Shown: positions 42,793 to 51,154, counted from the stretch's first letter. The stretch: DNA of 56,043 nucleotides from Gemmatimonadaceae bacterium (GCA_025928185.1 JAICKA010000011.1:1-56043), one strand, 5' to 3'. A program made the numbers and translations. Notes: generated by a model from the sequence alone, not told the origin.

Positions 42793-44322
42793 ATGAAGCA
42801 ACCTAATGCGAAAGTGCTCATCGCCGACGATGAGCAGGCGATCACCTCCGGGCTGAGCGCGATCCTGTCCGACGAGGGCTACGACGTCGAGATCGCGGGC
42901 GACGGCCAAAAAGCACTCGAGCGTCTCTCCGACGACCGCTTCGGCGTCGTGCTCGCCGACCTCAAGATGCCCAAGATCGACGGCCTGAGTCTCCTGCGCG
43001 AGCTGCAGCAGAAGGAGATTCCGACCGAATGCATCATCATTACGGGCCAGGCCACGGTCGACTCGGCCGTGCAGGCGATGCAGCAGGGCGCGTATGATTA
43101 CATCGAAAAGCCGCTGAACGCGGACAAGCTGAACCGGCTCAAGGCGCTGATCCCCAAGGCGATCGAGAAATTCACGGTGCAGCAGAAGAATCGCGAGCTG
43201 ACGTCGCGCCTCGAGGGGCTCACGCACTATGGCGAGCTCACGGGCCAGTCCGACGTCATGCGCGAGGTCTATCAAGTCATCGACGCAGTGGCGCCATCTA
43301 CCGCGAGCGTGCTCATACTCGGCGAGTCCGGCACCGGCAAGGAACTGGTCGCGCGCGCGGTTCACTCGAAGAGCGAGCGCGCCAAGGGGCCGTTCTTCGC
43401 TCTGAATTGCGCCGCTCTGCCCAAGGAGATCCTCGAGAACGAGCTGTTCGGCCACGAGAAGGGCGCGTTCACCGGTTCGACCAACGAAAAGCCAGGCGCG
43501 TTCGAGATGGCGAGCGGCGGCACCATCTTCCTCGACGAAGTCGCGGAGATGTCGCCGGACATCCAGGTCAAGCTGCTGCGCGCGCTCGAGACCCGCATGG
43601 TGCGCCGGCTCGGCGGCAAGAAGGAGATCCAGGTCGACATCCGGATCGTCGCCGCGACGAACCGGGATTTGCAGAAGGCGTTGGCCGAAGGCGAGCTGCG
43701 CGAAGATCTGTACTATCGTCTCGCGGTCGTGCAGATCGATCTCCCACCGCTGCGCGAGCGCTCCCAGGATGCCCAGCTGCTCGCCACCGAATTCCTGGCG
43801 CGCTACGCAAATCAGAACGGAAAGCAGATCACTGATTTCGACACGGCGGCGTGGGACTGGATCCTCTCGTATGCCTGGCCGGGCAACGTGCGCGAGCTGA
43901 AGAACGCGGTCGAGCGCGCGGTCATCATGGCGCGCGGCGACACGATCGGATTGAACGACATCATGCCGCGGCACCTGCGCAACGCGCCCGAGGCCGCGAC
44001 GTCGGTCACGATTCCGGTCGGAGCAACGGTGTCGGCCGCACGGCAGCAACTGGTGCTCAGCACCTTCACGTCGACTGGCGCGGACTTCGCCCGCACCGCC
44101 AAGTTGCTCGGCGTGAGCGAGGACGAGGTGCGCCACGATCTGATGGCATTGTTCGACAACGGCGGCCAAGCCGAGTCGGCCGCGGTACCGACGCAGACGG
44201 CGACCGCTGGCGCCGGCGTTGGCAATGGCAGGACGGTGCGAAGCGCCGACGTGCCGCCAGCCGCCGCGCGGGCGGCGGCACCCGCATCGCCGTCGAAGAA
44301 GGCCCCCACCCGCAAGCGCTGA
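42793..44322 (+). CDS. NtrC-type sigma-54-dependent response regulator
   Basis: A 509-aa regulator with three parts: receiver (1-125) with phosphorylation site D56 in VLADLKMP and the conserved lysine in IEKPL; AAA+ ATPase with Walker A GESGTGKE (177-184), the sigma-54-contacting loop GAFTGS (224-229, normally GAFTGA) and MSPDIQVKLLRALE; then a C-terminal HTH of the Fis kind (ADFARTAKLLGVSEDEVRHD). It should activate promoters of the sigma-54 polymerase. No sigma-54 gene is in the window. The kinase-like gene upstream is the natural partner. The tail after the HTH is Ala/Pro/Lys-rich. Confidence 0.92.
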   Translation: MKQPNAKVLIADDEQAITSGLSAILSDEGYDVEIAGDGQKALERLSDDRFGVVLADLKMPKIDGLSLLRELQQKEIPTECIIITGQATVDSAVQAMQQGAYDYIEKPLNADKLNRLKALIPKAIEKFTVQQKNRELTSRLEGLTHYGELTGQSDVMREVYQVIDAVAPSTASVLILGESGTGKELVARAVHSKSERAKGPFFALNCAALPKEILENELFGHEKGAFTGSTNEKPGAFEMASGGTIFLDEVAEMSPDIQVKLLRALETRMVRRLGGKKEIQVDIRIVAATNRDLQKALAEGELREDLYYRLAVVQIDLPPLRERSQDAQLLATEFLARYANQNGKQITDFDTAAWDWILSYAWPGNVRELKNAVERAVIMARGDTIGLNDIMPRHLRNAPEAATSVTIPVGATVSAARQQLVLSTFTSTGADFARTAKLLGVSEDEVRHDLMALFDNGGQAESAAVPTQTATAGAGVGNGRTVRSADVPPAAARAAAPASPSKKAPTRKR

Positions 44323-44341
44323 CGCTCACGAGGAGCCGAGC

Positions 44342-44809
44342 ATGTCTCAATATGAGTATGATGATGAAGATCCCCTGATCGTGATCGAGAAGCACGAGCC
44401 GGGAATCGGGTCGTTTCTTCTCGGACTGGCGATCGGCGCCGGCGTCGCGCTGCTGGTCGCGCCGCGCTCCGGCGCGGCGACGCGGCGGCGCATCACACGC
44501 CGGGCTCGTCGCGTGCAACGAGCCGCCGAGCAGATGGCGAACGACGTCACCGACGGCGTGGCCGGCACGTTCCAGGACGCGCGCCGGCGCGTGGAGGAGC
44601 AGATCGATTCCGCGCGCCAGGCGATCGATCTCAAGCGACAGCAGATGCACCGCGCGATGGACGCGGGCCGCATGGCGGCGCAGGACGCACGCGACGAGCT
44701 CGAGCAGCGCATCGCCGAGCGCAAGATGGCGTACCAGGCCGGCGGGACGGGCGCGGGGAACGGCCGCGCCGCCGACGACGGAATAGAGGATGACGTCGAC
44801 GGCGGCTGA
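44342..44809 (+). CDS. YtxH domain protein
   Basis: A 155-aa protein with an acidic N-terminal tail, one membrane or amphipathic helix (about 23-42: GSFLLGLAIGAGVALLVAP), and then a long Ala/Arg/Glu-rich region with coiled-coil-like periodicity (RRRVEEQIDSARQAIDLKRQ). This is the YtxH layout, often linked to stress and envelope functions. GAGGAG lies 8 bases before the ATG. It overlaps the downstream BrkB-family gene by 20 bases. Confidence 0.72.
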   Translation: MSQYEYDDEDPLIVIEKHEPGIGSFLLGLAIGAGVALLVAPRSGAATRRRITRRARRVQRAAEQMANDVTDGVAGTFQDARRRVEEQIDSARQAIDLKRQQMHRAMDAGRMAAQDARDELEQRIAERKMAYQAGGTGAGNGRAADDGIEDDVDGG

Positions 44810-45758
44810 CGAGTCGGTCACGCAACCCTCGCGCGCCCGGACGAAGGCGCGGCCGTTCTATGTCAGCATCGGCTGGACGCTGCGCGATTACGCCAAGCGC
44901 GTCTGGGACAACGCGGGCGAGGACAATGTCCTCTTCATGGCGGGCGGCATCGCGTTCAACATCATGCTCGCCGCGCTGCCGTTCATCCTGCTGCTCGTCG
45001 CCGGCATCACGTACATCCTGCCGCTGTTCGTGCACTCGGCGATCGACTCGACGCAGACGATCAACGACATCATGGATCGGCTGCTGCCCGCCCATCCGGA
45101 GACGCCGGATTCACCCTACCACAAGCTGATCGACGACCTGCTGAGCAAGCGCGGATCGATCACCATCTACAGCGCGATCGGCTTCGTCTGGTTCTCGACG
45201 CGGCTGTTCGGCTCGTTGCGGACCGTGCTGGCGAGCGTATTCGACATCGAAAGCGAGCGGGGCATTGTCGCCGGCAAGATCTTCGATATCGAGATCACCG
45301 TCGTGTCGACGCTGTTGTTCATCGCCAGCGTGACGATCACCACGTACGTGATGCTCGGCGCCTCTCGCGGCGCGCGCGCGCTGACCACGCTCGGGCTGCG
45401 CAACGACGTGATGGGCGGCTTGGAGTACTGGGTGGGGCGCGCGCTCGGCGCGACGTTCCTCGCGCTGATGTTCTTTGCGCTCTACAAGTACCTGCCGGTC
45501 CGCCGCGTGCGGGCGAGCTCGGCCTGGGTGGCGGCGCTGTTCACGAGCATCTGCTTCGAGTTGGCGCGCTCGGCCTTCTTCTACTACACGTCGCACTTCA
45601 ACCCGGCCTCGTTGTACACGGGCACGCTCACCGTGCTGATCGTGATCGTCGTCTGGTTCTATTACGCGGCGCTGATCTTCATCCTCGGCGGGGAAGTGGG
45701 GCAGGTGTACGAGTTGAGGCGGGTGCGCAAGCTCCAGCGCGAGGTGTTTACGGGATAG
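44790..45758 (+). CDS. YihY/BrkB family membrane protein
   Basis: A 322-aa integral membrane protein with five or six hydrophobic helices. The family signatures are GIAFNIMLAALPFILLLVAG, SAIGFVWFSTRLFGSLRTVL and the tail VVWFYYAALIFILGGEVGQVY. Members were once called RNase BN but are now regarded as membrane proteins of uncertain, possibly transport, function. The start overlaps the YtxH-protein gene by 20 bases, so the pair is coupled. An octamer repeat array starts 3 bases after its stop. Confidence 0.85.
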   Translation: MTSTAADESVTQPSRARTKARPFYVSIGWTLRDYAKRVWDNAGEDNVLFMAGGIAFNIMLAALPFILLLVAGITYILPLFVHSAIDSTQTINDIMDRLLPAHPETPDSPYHKLIDDLLSKRGSITIYSAIGFVWFSTRLFGSLRTVLASVFDIESERGIVAGKIFDIEITVVSTLLFIASVTITTYVMLGASRGARALTTLGLRNDVMGGLEYWVGRALGATFLALMFFALYKYLPVRRVRASSAWVAALFTSICFELARSAFFYYTSHFNPASLYTGTLTVLIVIVVWFYYAALIFILGGEVGQVYELRRVRKLQREVFTG

Positions 45759-45760
45759 CG

Positions 45761-45864
45761 CTGGAATGGTGGAACGCTGGAACGCTGGAACGCTGGAACG
45801 CTGGAACGCTGGAACGGTGGAACGCTGGAACGGTGGAACGGTGGAACGGTGGAACGCTGGAAGG
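45761..45864 (+). repeat. 13-copy octamer tandem repeat (STGGAACG)
   Basis: Thirteen consecutive 8-base units of the form CTGGAACG or GTGGAACG, with one TG variant at the start and one GG variant at the end. It begins 3 bases behind the brkB stop. Because 8 is not a multiple of 3, all three frames are open across it, which creates spurious long reading frames on both strands. Confidence 0.95.
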
Positions 45865-45910
45865 GGACTACGAACCGGCACGGTTCTTTCCTGCCCGTCG
45901 TTCGGTCGTT

Positions 45911-45982
45911 CATCCGTTCATCAGCTCATCCGTTCCTCCGCTCATCCGTTCATCCGTTCATCCGTTCATCCGCTCATCCGCA
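45911..45982 (+). repeat. 9-copy octamer tandem repeat (CATCCGTT-like)
   Basis: Nine consecutive units of CATCCGTT/CATCCGCT with a few changes, unrelated in sequence to the array just upstream but with the same period of 8. It ends directly before the ATG of the small exported-protein gene, replacing its normal ribosome-binding region. Confidence 0.95.
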
Positions 45983-45983
45983 A

Positions 45984-46244
45984 ATGCGCCCACTCCTCGC
46001 CGTCGCTCTCATTCTCTGCTTCGCCTGCTCCCGGACCGACGACGGGAGCCTCGTGGTGAAGCGTCCGGCTTCCGTCAGCGTCAAGACGACGGAGGACACG
46101 CTGCACATGCCAACGATCGGGTCGCACACCGACACCGTGAACACGCCCGTTGTCGGCACGCAGAAGGAAACCCTGATCGTCAACAAGCCGGTGATCGGCA
46201 CGAAGAAGAAAGCCGTGCAAGTGCCCGACGTTCGCAAGCCGTAG
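45984..46244 (+). CDS. Small exported protein, 86 aa, possible lipoprotein
   Basis: Unrecognised. A hydrophobic N-terminus (MRPLLAVALILCFACS) leads to a mature part made of beta-like repeats (TIGSHTDTVNTPVVGTQKET, then VNKPVIGTKKKAVQVPD). The end of the leader (CFAC) is not a standard lipobox, so secretion is likely but lipidation uncertain. The internal short repeats PVVGT/PVIGT are noticeable. Its expression must come through or from the octamer repeat region, since no gene separates it from that array. Confidence 0.55.
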   Translation: MRPLLAVALILCFACSRTDDGSLVVKRPASVSVKTTEDTLHMPTIGSHTDTVNTPVVGTQKETLIVNKPVIGTKKKAVQVPDVRKP

Positions 46245-46267
46245 CCGGGCCGCTCGCAGCTCGGTTG

Positions 46268-46302
46268 CCCTCTCTACCCTCTCCACTCTCCTCGCTCCCC
46301 TC
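46268..46302 (+). repeat. Pyrimidine-rich run (CTCT type)
   Basis: CCCTCTCTACCCTCTCC and CTCTCC-type runs between the small exported-protein gene and the threonine aldolase gene; same base composition, on the opposite strand, as the purine-rich runs elsewhere. Confidence 0.65.
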
Positions 46303-46338
46303 TGACGCAAGGAATGTGGCGTTCGCCATATTCCCCTG

Positions 46339-47361
46339 ATGATCGATCTTCGTAGCGATACCGTCACGAAGCCCACGCCAGCCATGCGCGCCGCCATGGC
46401 GGCGGCGGACGTCGGCGACGACGAGCGCGACGGCGATCCGACGACGCGCCGTCTCGAGCAGCGCGTCGCGGCGCTCCTCGGCAAGGAGGACGCGCTGTTC
46501 TTTCCGAGCGGCGTCATGGCGAACCAGGCCGCCGTCTGGGTGCATACGCCGCGGGGCACCGAAGTCCTGCTCGACGTCGACGCGCACATGGTGCACAGCG
46601 AGATCGCCGGCATCGCGGCCCTGAGTGGCGCGCAGGTGCTGCCCGTTGTGCCGACGGGTTTGGTCATGTCGGCGGACGATCTCTGTCGTGCGCTGCGGCC
46701 GGCGTCGCGCTACCTGCCCGCGGCGAGTCTCGTGTGCGTGGAGAACACGCACAACGGCGCCGGCGGCAAGATCACCGAGCTGCCCGAGCTTCGCGCCATT
46801 CGGCGCGTCGCCGCCGAACACGGACTGCCCGTGCACATGGACGGCGCGCGGCTCTGGAACGCGAGCATCGCGAGCGGCATCGCGCTATCAGAATATGCTG
46901 ATTGCGCCGACACGGTGATGGTCGCGCTGTCCAAGGGACTCGGCGCGCCGATCGGCGCCATGCTCGCCGGCACGCACGCGCAGATGGAGCGCGCGTGGAC
47001 GGCGCGCAAGCTGTTCGGCGGCGCGATGCGCCAGACGGGGATCCTGGCCGCCGCCGCGCCCCATGCGCTGGATCATCACATCGACCGGCTCGCCGACGAT
47101 CACGCCAACGCGCGGCTGCTCGCCGATGCCGTCGACGGGGCCGGCGGCGCGACCGTCGTTCCGCCCGATACGAACATCGTGATGATCGATCTGCCGCCGG
47201 GCATCTCGTCGGCGACGATCGTCGAAGCCGCGAACGAGGCTGGTGTGCTCGCGGCCGACTGGTCGCCGACGCGCATTCGCCTCGTCACCCACCTCGACGT
47301 GAGCACCGCCGACGCAAAGCGCGCCGGCGCCGTGCTCCGCCACATCCTTTCACACGCCTGA
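46339..47361 (+). CDS. Low-specificity L-threonine aldolase
   Basis: A 340-aa fold-type I PLP enzyme that splits L-threonine to glycine and acetaldehyde. IDLRSDTVTKPTPAMR at the N-terminus, GDPTTRRLEQRVAALLG, ENTHNGAGG, HMDGARLWNA and the PLP lysine K199 in ALSKGLGAPIG agree with the family. It is followed 3 bases later by a threonine dehydratase gene, so the pair handles threonine or related hydroxy-amino acids. The initiating ATG is preceded by no strong ribosome-binding site. Confidence 0.9.
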   Translation: MIDLRSDTVTKPTPAMRAAMAAADVGDDERDGDPTTRRLEQRVAALLGKEDALFFPSGVMANQAAVWVHTPRGTEVLLDVDAHMVHSEIAGIAALSGAQVLPVVPTGLVMSADDLCRALRPASRYLPAASLVCVENTHNGAGGKITELPELRAIRRVAAEHGLPVHMDGARLWNASIASGIALSEYADCADTVMVALSKGLGAPIGAMLAGTHAQMERAWTARKLFGGAMRQTGILAAAAPHALDHHIDRLADDHANARLLADAVDGAGGATVVPPDTNIVMIDLPPGISSATIVEAANEAGVLAADWSPTRIRLVTHLDVSTADAKRAGAVLRHILSHA

Positions 47362-47364
47362 CCC

Positions 47365-48324
47365 ATGCTCACGCTCACCCGACGCGATTTCGAGGAAGCG
47401 CGCGCCCGCATCGCGCCGCACATCAAGCACACGCCGCTGCTCACGTCGCGGCAATTGAGCGAGCTGACGGGCTTCGACGTGCGGTTGAAGGCCGAGTGCT
47501 TTCAGCGCGTCGGCTCGTACAAGATTCGCGGGCCGCTGAACAAGTTCGCGCTCATGCCGGAGGAGCAGAAACGGCGCGGCGTCGTGTGCTCGTCGGCGGG
47601 CAATCACGCGCAGGGCGTTGCCCTGGCGGCGAAGATTCACGGCATTCGCGCCGTAGTCTGCATGGCGGAGAACGCCACGCCGGCCAAGATCGCCGCCACC
47701 AAAGGCTACGGCGCCGAGGTGGTGCTGCACGGCACGATTTGGGATGAAGCGAACGAAAAGGCGAAGGAGCTCGTGCGCACGCAGGGGCTCACGTACGTGC
47801 ATCCGTTCGACGACGAGCAGCTGATCGCGGGGCAGGGAACGCTCGGTCTGGAGATCGTGCAGGACTGGCCCGAAGTGGACGCGGTGATCGTGCCGATCGG
47901 TGGCGGCGGGCTGATCTCGGGCGTGTCGATGGCCGTGAAGAGCCACAACCCGAACGCCAAGGTGATCGGCGTCGAGTCGTCGGATGGTCCGGCGATGCAG
48001 CGCAGCCTGCAGTCGGGCAAGCTCGAGACGATCGACTGTCGCACGATCATCGACGGATTGCGCGTGCGGCGCGCCGGCGAGATCAACTTCTCGGTCGTGC
48101 AGCGCTTCGTCGACGAGATCGTGGCGCTCCCGGATCGCGAAATTTTCGAGGCGATGATCTGGGTGATGGAGCGCTGCAAGCTGATGATCGAAGGGGCCGC
48201 CGCGGCACCAGTCGCCGCGCTGATGCATGGACTCGTCAAGCTTCCCGCGGGCTCGCGGGTCGCCGTCGTGCTCTCGGGTGGCAACCTGAATCTGGATCAG
48301 CTTCGCGGGCTCACCTGGAACTGA
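47365..48324 (+). CDS. Threonine ammonia-lyase (TdcB/IlvA type)
   Basis: A 319-aa PLP enzyme that deaminates threonine or serine. The lysine K53 lies in GSYKIRG, the cofactor phosphate loop is GGGG in VIVPIGGGGLISG, and SSAGNHAQGVALAA holds the substrate-binding motif. It lacks the C-terminal ACT-like regulatory domain of biosynthetic IlvA, so it resembles catabolic TdcB; alternatively it could be a serine racemase-type relative. Next to the aldolase gene with a 3-base gap, probably one operon. Confidence 0.9.
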   Translation: MLTLTRRDFEEARARIAPHIKHTPLLTSRQLSELTGFDVRLKAECFQRVGSYKIRGPLNKFALMPEEQKRRGVVCSSAGNHAQGVALAAKIHGIRAVVCMAENATPAKIAATKGYGAEVVLHGTIWDEANEKAKELVRTQGLTYVHPFDDEQLIAGQGTLGLEIVQDWPEVDAVIVPIGGGGLISGVSMAVKSHNPNAKVIGVESSDGPAMQRSLQSGKLETIDCRTIIDGLRVRRAGEINFSVVQRFVDEIVALPDREIFEAMIWVMERCKLMIEGAAAAPVAALMHGLVKLPAGSRVAVVLSGGNLNLDQLRGLTWN

Positions 48325-48362
48325 TCGTAGAAGTCACCGAATACTCGCAGCATCGCAGCGAA

Positions 48363-48429
48363 GCCGCTGATTCACCAGATCGACGCTGATTGAAACGAAC
48401 GATCGGCGTTCATCTGCGGAATCGGCGGC
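48363..48429. repeat. Imperfect 67-base inverted repeat
   Basis: GCCGCTGATTC (48363-48373) pairs with GAATCGGCGGC (48419-48429) at 10 of 11 bases; inside it CAGAT pairs with ATCTG and the centre can pair further. It lies in the convergent gap between threonine dehydratase and the MmcQ-like gene and may act as terminator or be a mobile intergenic repeat copy. Confidence 0.6.
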
Positions 48430-48435
48430 TCATGC

Positions 48436-48960
48436 TTACTTGCCCTTTCGTCGCCGCTCGTACGCGTCCTCGATCAGCACCGCGAGCTCGGTCCACGGCG
48501 GATTCTTGTCGATCCACGCGCCGATCCAGCCGCTCGGACCGACGTACGGCGGCTTGAAGTAACGGTCCGGCCGCGCGCGGATCACCAGATCCTGCTCGAC
48601 GTGCACCGAGTAGATCCACACCGCCGGCCGTCCGCCACCGTGATGCGAGCCGGAGCTGGCGTGCATCGCGAAACTCTTGTTGTTCACGCGAAACGTCGGC
48701 TCGCCCCACGACTCGACCTCGTGCGCGCCGGCAAACGACAGACAAATCTTGCGCAGGCGGCCGAGCGACGATCGCGGCCCGGCGAGTCGATTGCGCCGCG
48801 AACGCTCGGCGATCTCCGCAGCCCAGCGCTCGGCGCGTTCCGCTCGAAGGGCGGCTCGCGACTTCGTAGCCGCTCCACGCTTCGCGGGCTTCGCTGTCGT
48901 CCGCTTCTTCGCGGCTTTCGTGGTCCTCGCGCCCTTCGCGGCCTTCTTGCGAGACGCCAT
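48436..48960 (-). CDS. MmcQ/YjbR family protein
   Basis: A 174-aa protein. The first 45 residues are extremely rich in Lys, Arg and Ala (KKAAKGARTTKAAKKRTTA), like a histone-type DNA-binding tail; the rest is the MmcQ/YjbR domain (RKICLSFAGAHEVESWGEPT, then FRVNNKSFAM, then PPYVGPSGWIGAWID). The family has a DNA-binding-like fold, but its function is not well known. It faces the SRP RNA gene; its start codon is 88 bases upstream of the SRP RNA. Confidence 0.78.
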   Translation of the reverse strand: MASRKKAAKGARTTKAAKKRTTAKPAKRGAATKSRAALRAERAERWAAEIAERSRRNRLAGPRSSLGRLRKICLSFAGAHEVESWGEPTFRVNNKSFAMHASSGSHHGGGRPAVWIYSVHVEQDLVIRARPDRYFKPPYVGPSGWIGAWIDKNPPWTELAVLIEDAYERRRKGK

Positions 48961-49013
48961 GCGGTGCTTCCCTCTGATCAGGTCGTTCGGTCGACGGAAC
49001 CCGCCACGCGCCG

Positions 49014-49041
49014 TTGCTCGCCGCCGTTCACCGGCTAAATT
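49014..49041 (+). promoter_or_regulatory. Promoter of the SRP RNA gene
   Basis: TTGCTC (49014-49019), a 16-base spacer and TAAATT (49036-49041), placed 7 bases before the 5' end expected from the RNA stem. Confidence 0.6.
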
Positions 49042-49048
49042 TATCCGT

Positions 49049-49146
49049 GCCCCAGGTCCCGGAGGGCGTCAGCCTTCTAACTCCGTCAGGACCCCGAAGG
49101 TAGCAGCGGCATGAGGTGTCTGATGTCGCTTCGTCAGACCTGGGGT
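49049..49146 (+). ncRNA. ffs: SRP RNA (4.5S-type)
   Basis: About 98 bases. The 5' CCCCAGGTC (49050-49058) pairs with GACCTGGGG (49137-49145) as the terminal stem. The conserved apical SRP domain is visible as GTCAGGACC, then a short loop, then GGTAGCAGC, matching the CAGG...AGCAGC pattern of the Ffh-binding helix 8. The RNA binds Ffh to target nascent membrane proteins. It lies directly upstream of dnaX, as in Bacillus subtilis. End points are inferred from the stem. Confidence 0.9.
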
Positions 49147-49234
49147 ATTACGCGGGAGACGCGCTCACGAGCGACGTCCCCGCGTTTTTCATTCGGCGAC
49201 CACGTCCGCTTTGTGCCGCTGCCCGCCGCGGCGT

Positions 49235-49297
49235 AATTTGGTCCATGGTCCATGGACAATGGACCATGGACGTTCGTCCACGGACTACCGACCAAAT
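49235..49297. repeat. GGTCCATGG palindromic element, copy 2, at the dnaX start
   Basis: GTCCATGGTCCAT (49241-49253) and ATGGACCATGGAC (49259-49271) form a perfect 13-base stem with a 5-base loop; outside it ATTTGGT (49236-49242) and ACCAAAT (49291-49297) are also complementary. The first 19 bases are shared with the copy at 16512. The dnaX ATG begins inside the last arm. Confidence 0.8.
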
Positions 49298-51077
49298 GCC
49301 CCTCGCCCTCGCCCGCAAATACCGCCCGAAGCGCTTCGACGACGTCGCCGTGCAGTCGCACGTGTCGACGACGTTGAAGGGCGCCATCGAGCGCGGCCGG
49401 GTCGCGCACGGCTATCTGCTGTGCGGCCCGCGCGGCGTCGGCAAGACGACGCTCGCCCGCGTGCTCGCGATGGCGCTCAATTGCGAGCGGCGTGGCGATC
49501 CGGCGCTCGGCGGCGAACCGTGCGGGGAATGCGCGTCGTGCACGCGGATCTGGAGCGGGTCGGCGAGTCTCGACGTCGTCGAGATCGACGCCGCGTCCAA
49601 CCGCGGCGTCGACGACGCCCGCGAGCTGCGCGAGCGCGCGATGTACGCGCCCTCGGGCGAGGATCATTATAAAGTTTATATCGTCGACGAAGCGCACATG
49701 CTCACGCGCGAGGCGTGGAATGCGCTGCTCAAGATTCTCGAGGAGCCGCCGCCGCGCGTCGTGTTCGTCTTTGCCACGACCGAGCCGCAGCGCATCGCCC
49801 AGTCGGCGGCGCCGGTGCTCAGCCGTCTTCAGCGGTTCGACTTCAAACGCATCGGCTCGGGTGACATTCGGCAGCGCCTGGTGCACGTGCTCGCGGGCGA
49901 AGGCATCAGCGCGGAGCCCGAAGCGCTGGCCGCGATCGCGCGTGCGGCCGACGGTTCGATGCGCGATGCCCTGAGCCTCACCGATCAGGTGCTGTCGATG
50001 GGCGACGGCGCCGTCACGGCCGAGCGGGTGCGCGAAGCACTCGGCATCGTGCCGGAAGATGAGCTGATTGCGCTGCTCGATCTCATCGCCGATCGTCGGG
50101 CGGCCGACGTGTTCCCGACGGTGGCGCGCCTCGCCGAGGGTGGCGTCGACTTCGGCGGATTCCTGACCGGCTTTGCCGACATGCTGCGGGCGCAGCTCGC
50201 GGTGGTGCTGGGCGGGTCGGCGCCGGACGTGTCCGAGCGCGCGCGCGACGCGCTCGATGCGAGACGCGACCGCTTCGCCGCCGCCGATCTGTTGCGCATG
50301 CTGCAGGCGATCGCCGAGCTGGAGCCGCGATTCAGAAAGAGCGGTCAGCAGCAGCTGTTGCTGGAAACGCTCCTCGTGCGGTTCGCGCTGCTCGATCGCT
50401 CGGTGGATCTCGAGGAAGTGTTGCGAACGCTCGGCGGGCAGTCTGCGTCGGGCAGCTCGAGCAGCGGCGGAGGAAGCGGCGGTGGGGGCACCGGAAGCGG
50501 AGGCGGCGGTTCCCTCCCTTTCGTTCGTCCGGAGCCGCGTCCCGCCCGCGCTGACGGCTCCGGAAATCGCGCGGAGCCGACGCCAGCGGCGGCGTCGGCG
50601 CCATCGGCGCCCGTCGCACGGAAACCATCGCCGGCCGCGGCGCCAGTGGAATCCGCACGACCCGCTCCGTCGCCAACCGCAGGCGAACCACTCGAGGTCA
50701 ATCGTCTCGCGGGACGGTGGGACGCGCTCGTCGAGCATCTTCGCGCGGCGGGCAAGCCATTGCTGGCTACGGCGCTCGAGCACTCGTCACCGCGCGCGGT
50801 CACCGCGAAAGGCGACGTAACGATCGAGCTCGACGAAGCGATCGACTTCTATGCGCGCGCCGTCACCGACGGTGCGTCCGACGTTCTCGCCGCGTTGCGC
50901 GAATGGTTTCCCGCCGTTCAGCGCATCCAGCTTGCGCCGCTCTCCGACGCAGCCGCCACACCGCCCAAGCGCATGACGACGGAGATGGTGCGCGCCGAGC
51001 GCATTGCCTCGCTTCGCAAGCGCGATCCGATCCTGAGCGCCGCGATCGACGCGCTGGATCTCGACGTGGCAGATTGA
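49296..51077 (+). CDS. dnaX: DNA polymerase III subunit tau/gamma
   Basis: A 593-aa clamp-loader ATPase. Walker A GPRGVGKTT has K50, the zinc-binding cysteines are C63, C76, C79 and C82, and Walker B is DEAH (131-134). The C-terminal part has a Gly/Ser linker (GGGSGGGGTGSGGGG), then a tau-specific region that contacts polymerase. I looked for the A-rich slippage site used by some bacteria to make gamma and found none, so a single product is likely. An in-frame codon at 49116 would read through the SRP RNA and palindrome; the family start is MPLALARKYRP at 49296. Confidence 0.94.
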   Translation: MPLALARKYRPKRFDDVAVQSHVSTTLKGAIERGRVAHGYLLCGPRGVGKTTLARVLAMALNCERRGDPALGGEPCGECASCTRIWSGSASLDVVEIDAASNRGVDDARELRERAMYAPSGEDHYKVYIVDEAHMLTREAWNALLKILEEPPPRVVFVFATTEPQRIAQSAAPVLSRLQRFDFKRIGSGDIRQRLVHVLAGEGISAEPEALAAIARAADGSMRDALSLTDQVLSMGDGAVTAERVREALGIVPEDELIALLDLIADRRAADVFPTVARLAEGGVDFGGFLTGFADMLRAQLAVVLGGSAPDVSERARDALDARRDRFAAADLLRMLQAIAELEPRFRKSGQQQLLLETLLVRFALLDRSVDLEEVLRTLGGQSASGSSSSGGGSGGGGTGSGGGGSLPFVRPEPRPARADGSGNRAEPTPAAASAPSAPVARKPSPAAAPVESARPAPSPTAGEPLEVNRLAGRWDALVEHLRAAGKPLLATALEHSSPRAVTAKGDVTIELDEAIDFYARAVTDGASDVLAALREWFPAVQRIQLAPLSDAAATPPKRMTTEMVRAERIASLRKRDPILSAAIDALDLDVAD

Positions 51078-51154
51078 GTGCAGGTGTGGGGCGGGGTAGG
51101 TTTTGGGTGGAACGCAGGCGTCCCATTTCGCTTAACAGCCCCCAGTACCCGCCG

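Noticed and set aside
45761-45982. Apparent repetitive array that could be mistaken for a CRISPR
   Set aside because: The units are only 8 bases, contiguous and without unique spacers; no cas gene is nearby.
49296-51077. Programmed frameshift making a short gamma form of dnaX
   Set aside because: I found no A-rich slippery run or downstream pairing of the kind used in E. coli or Thermus; the frame is uninterrupted.
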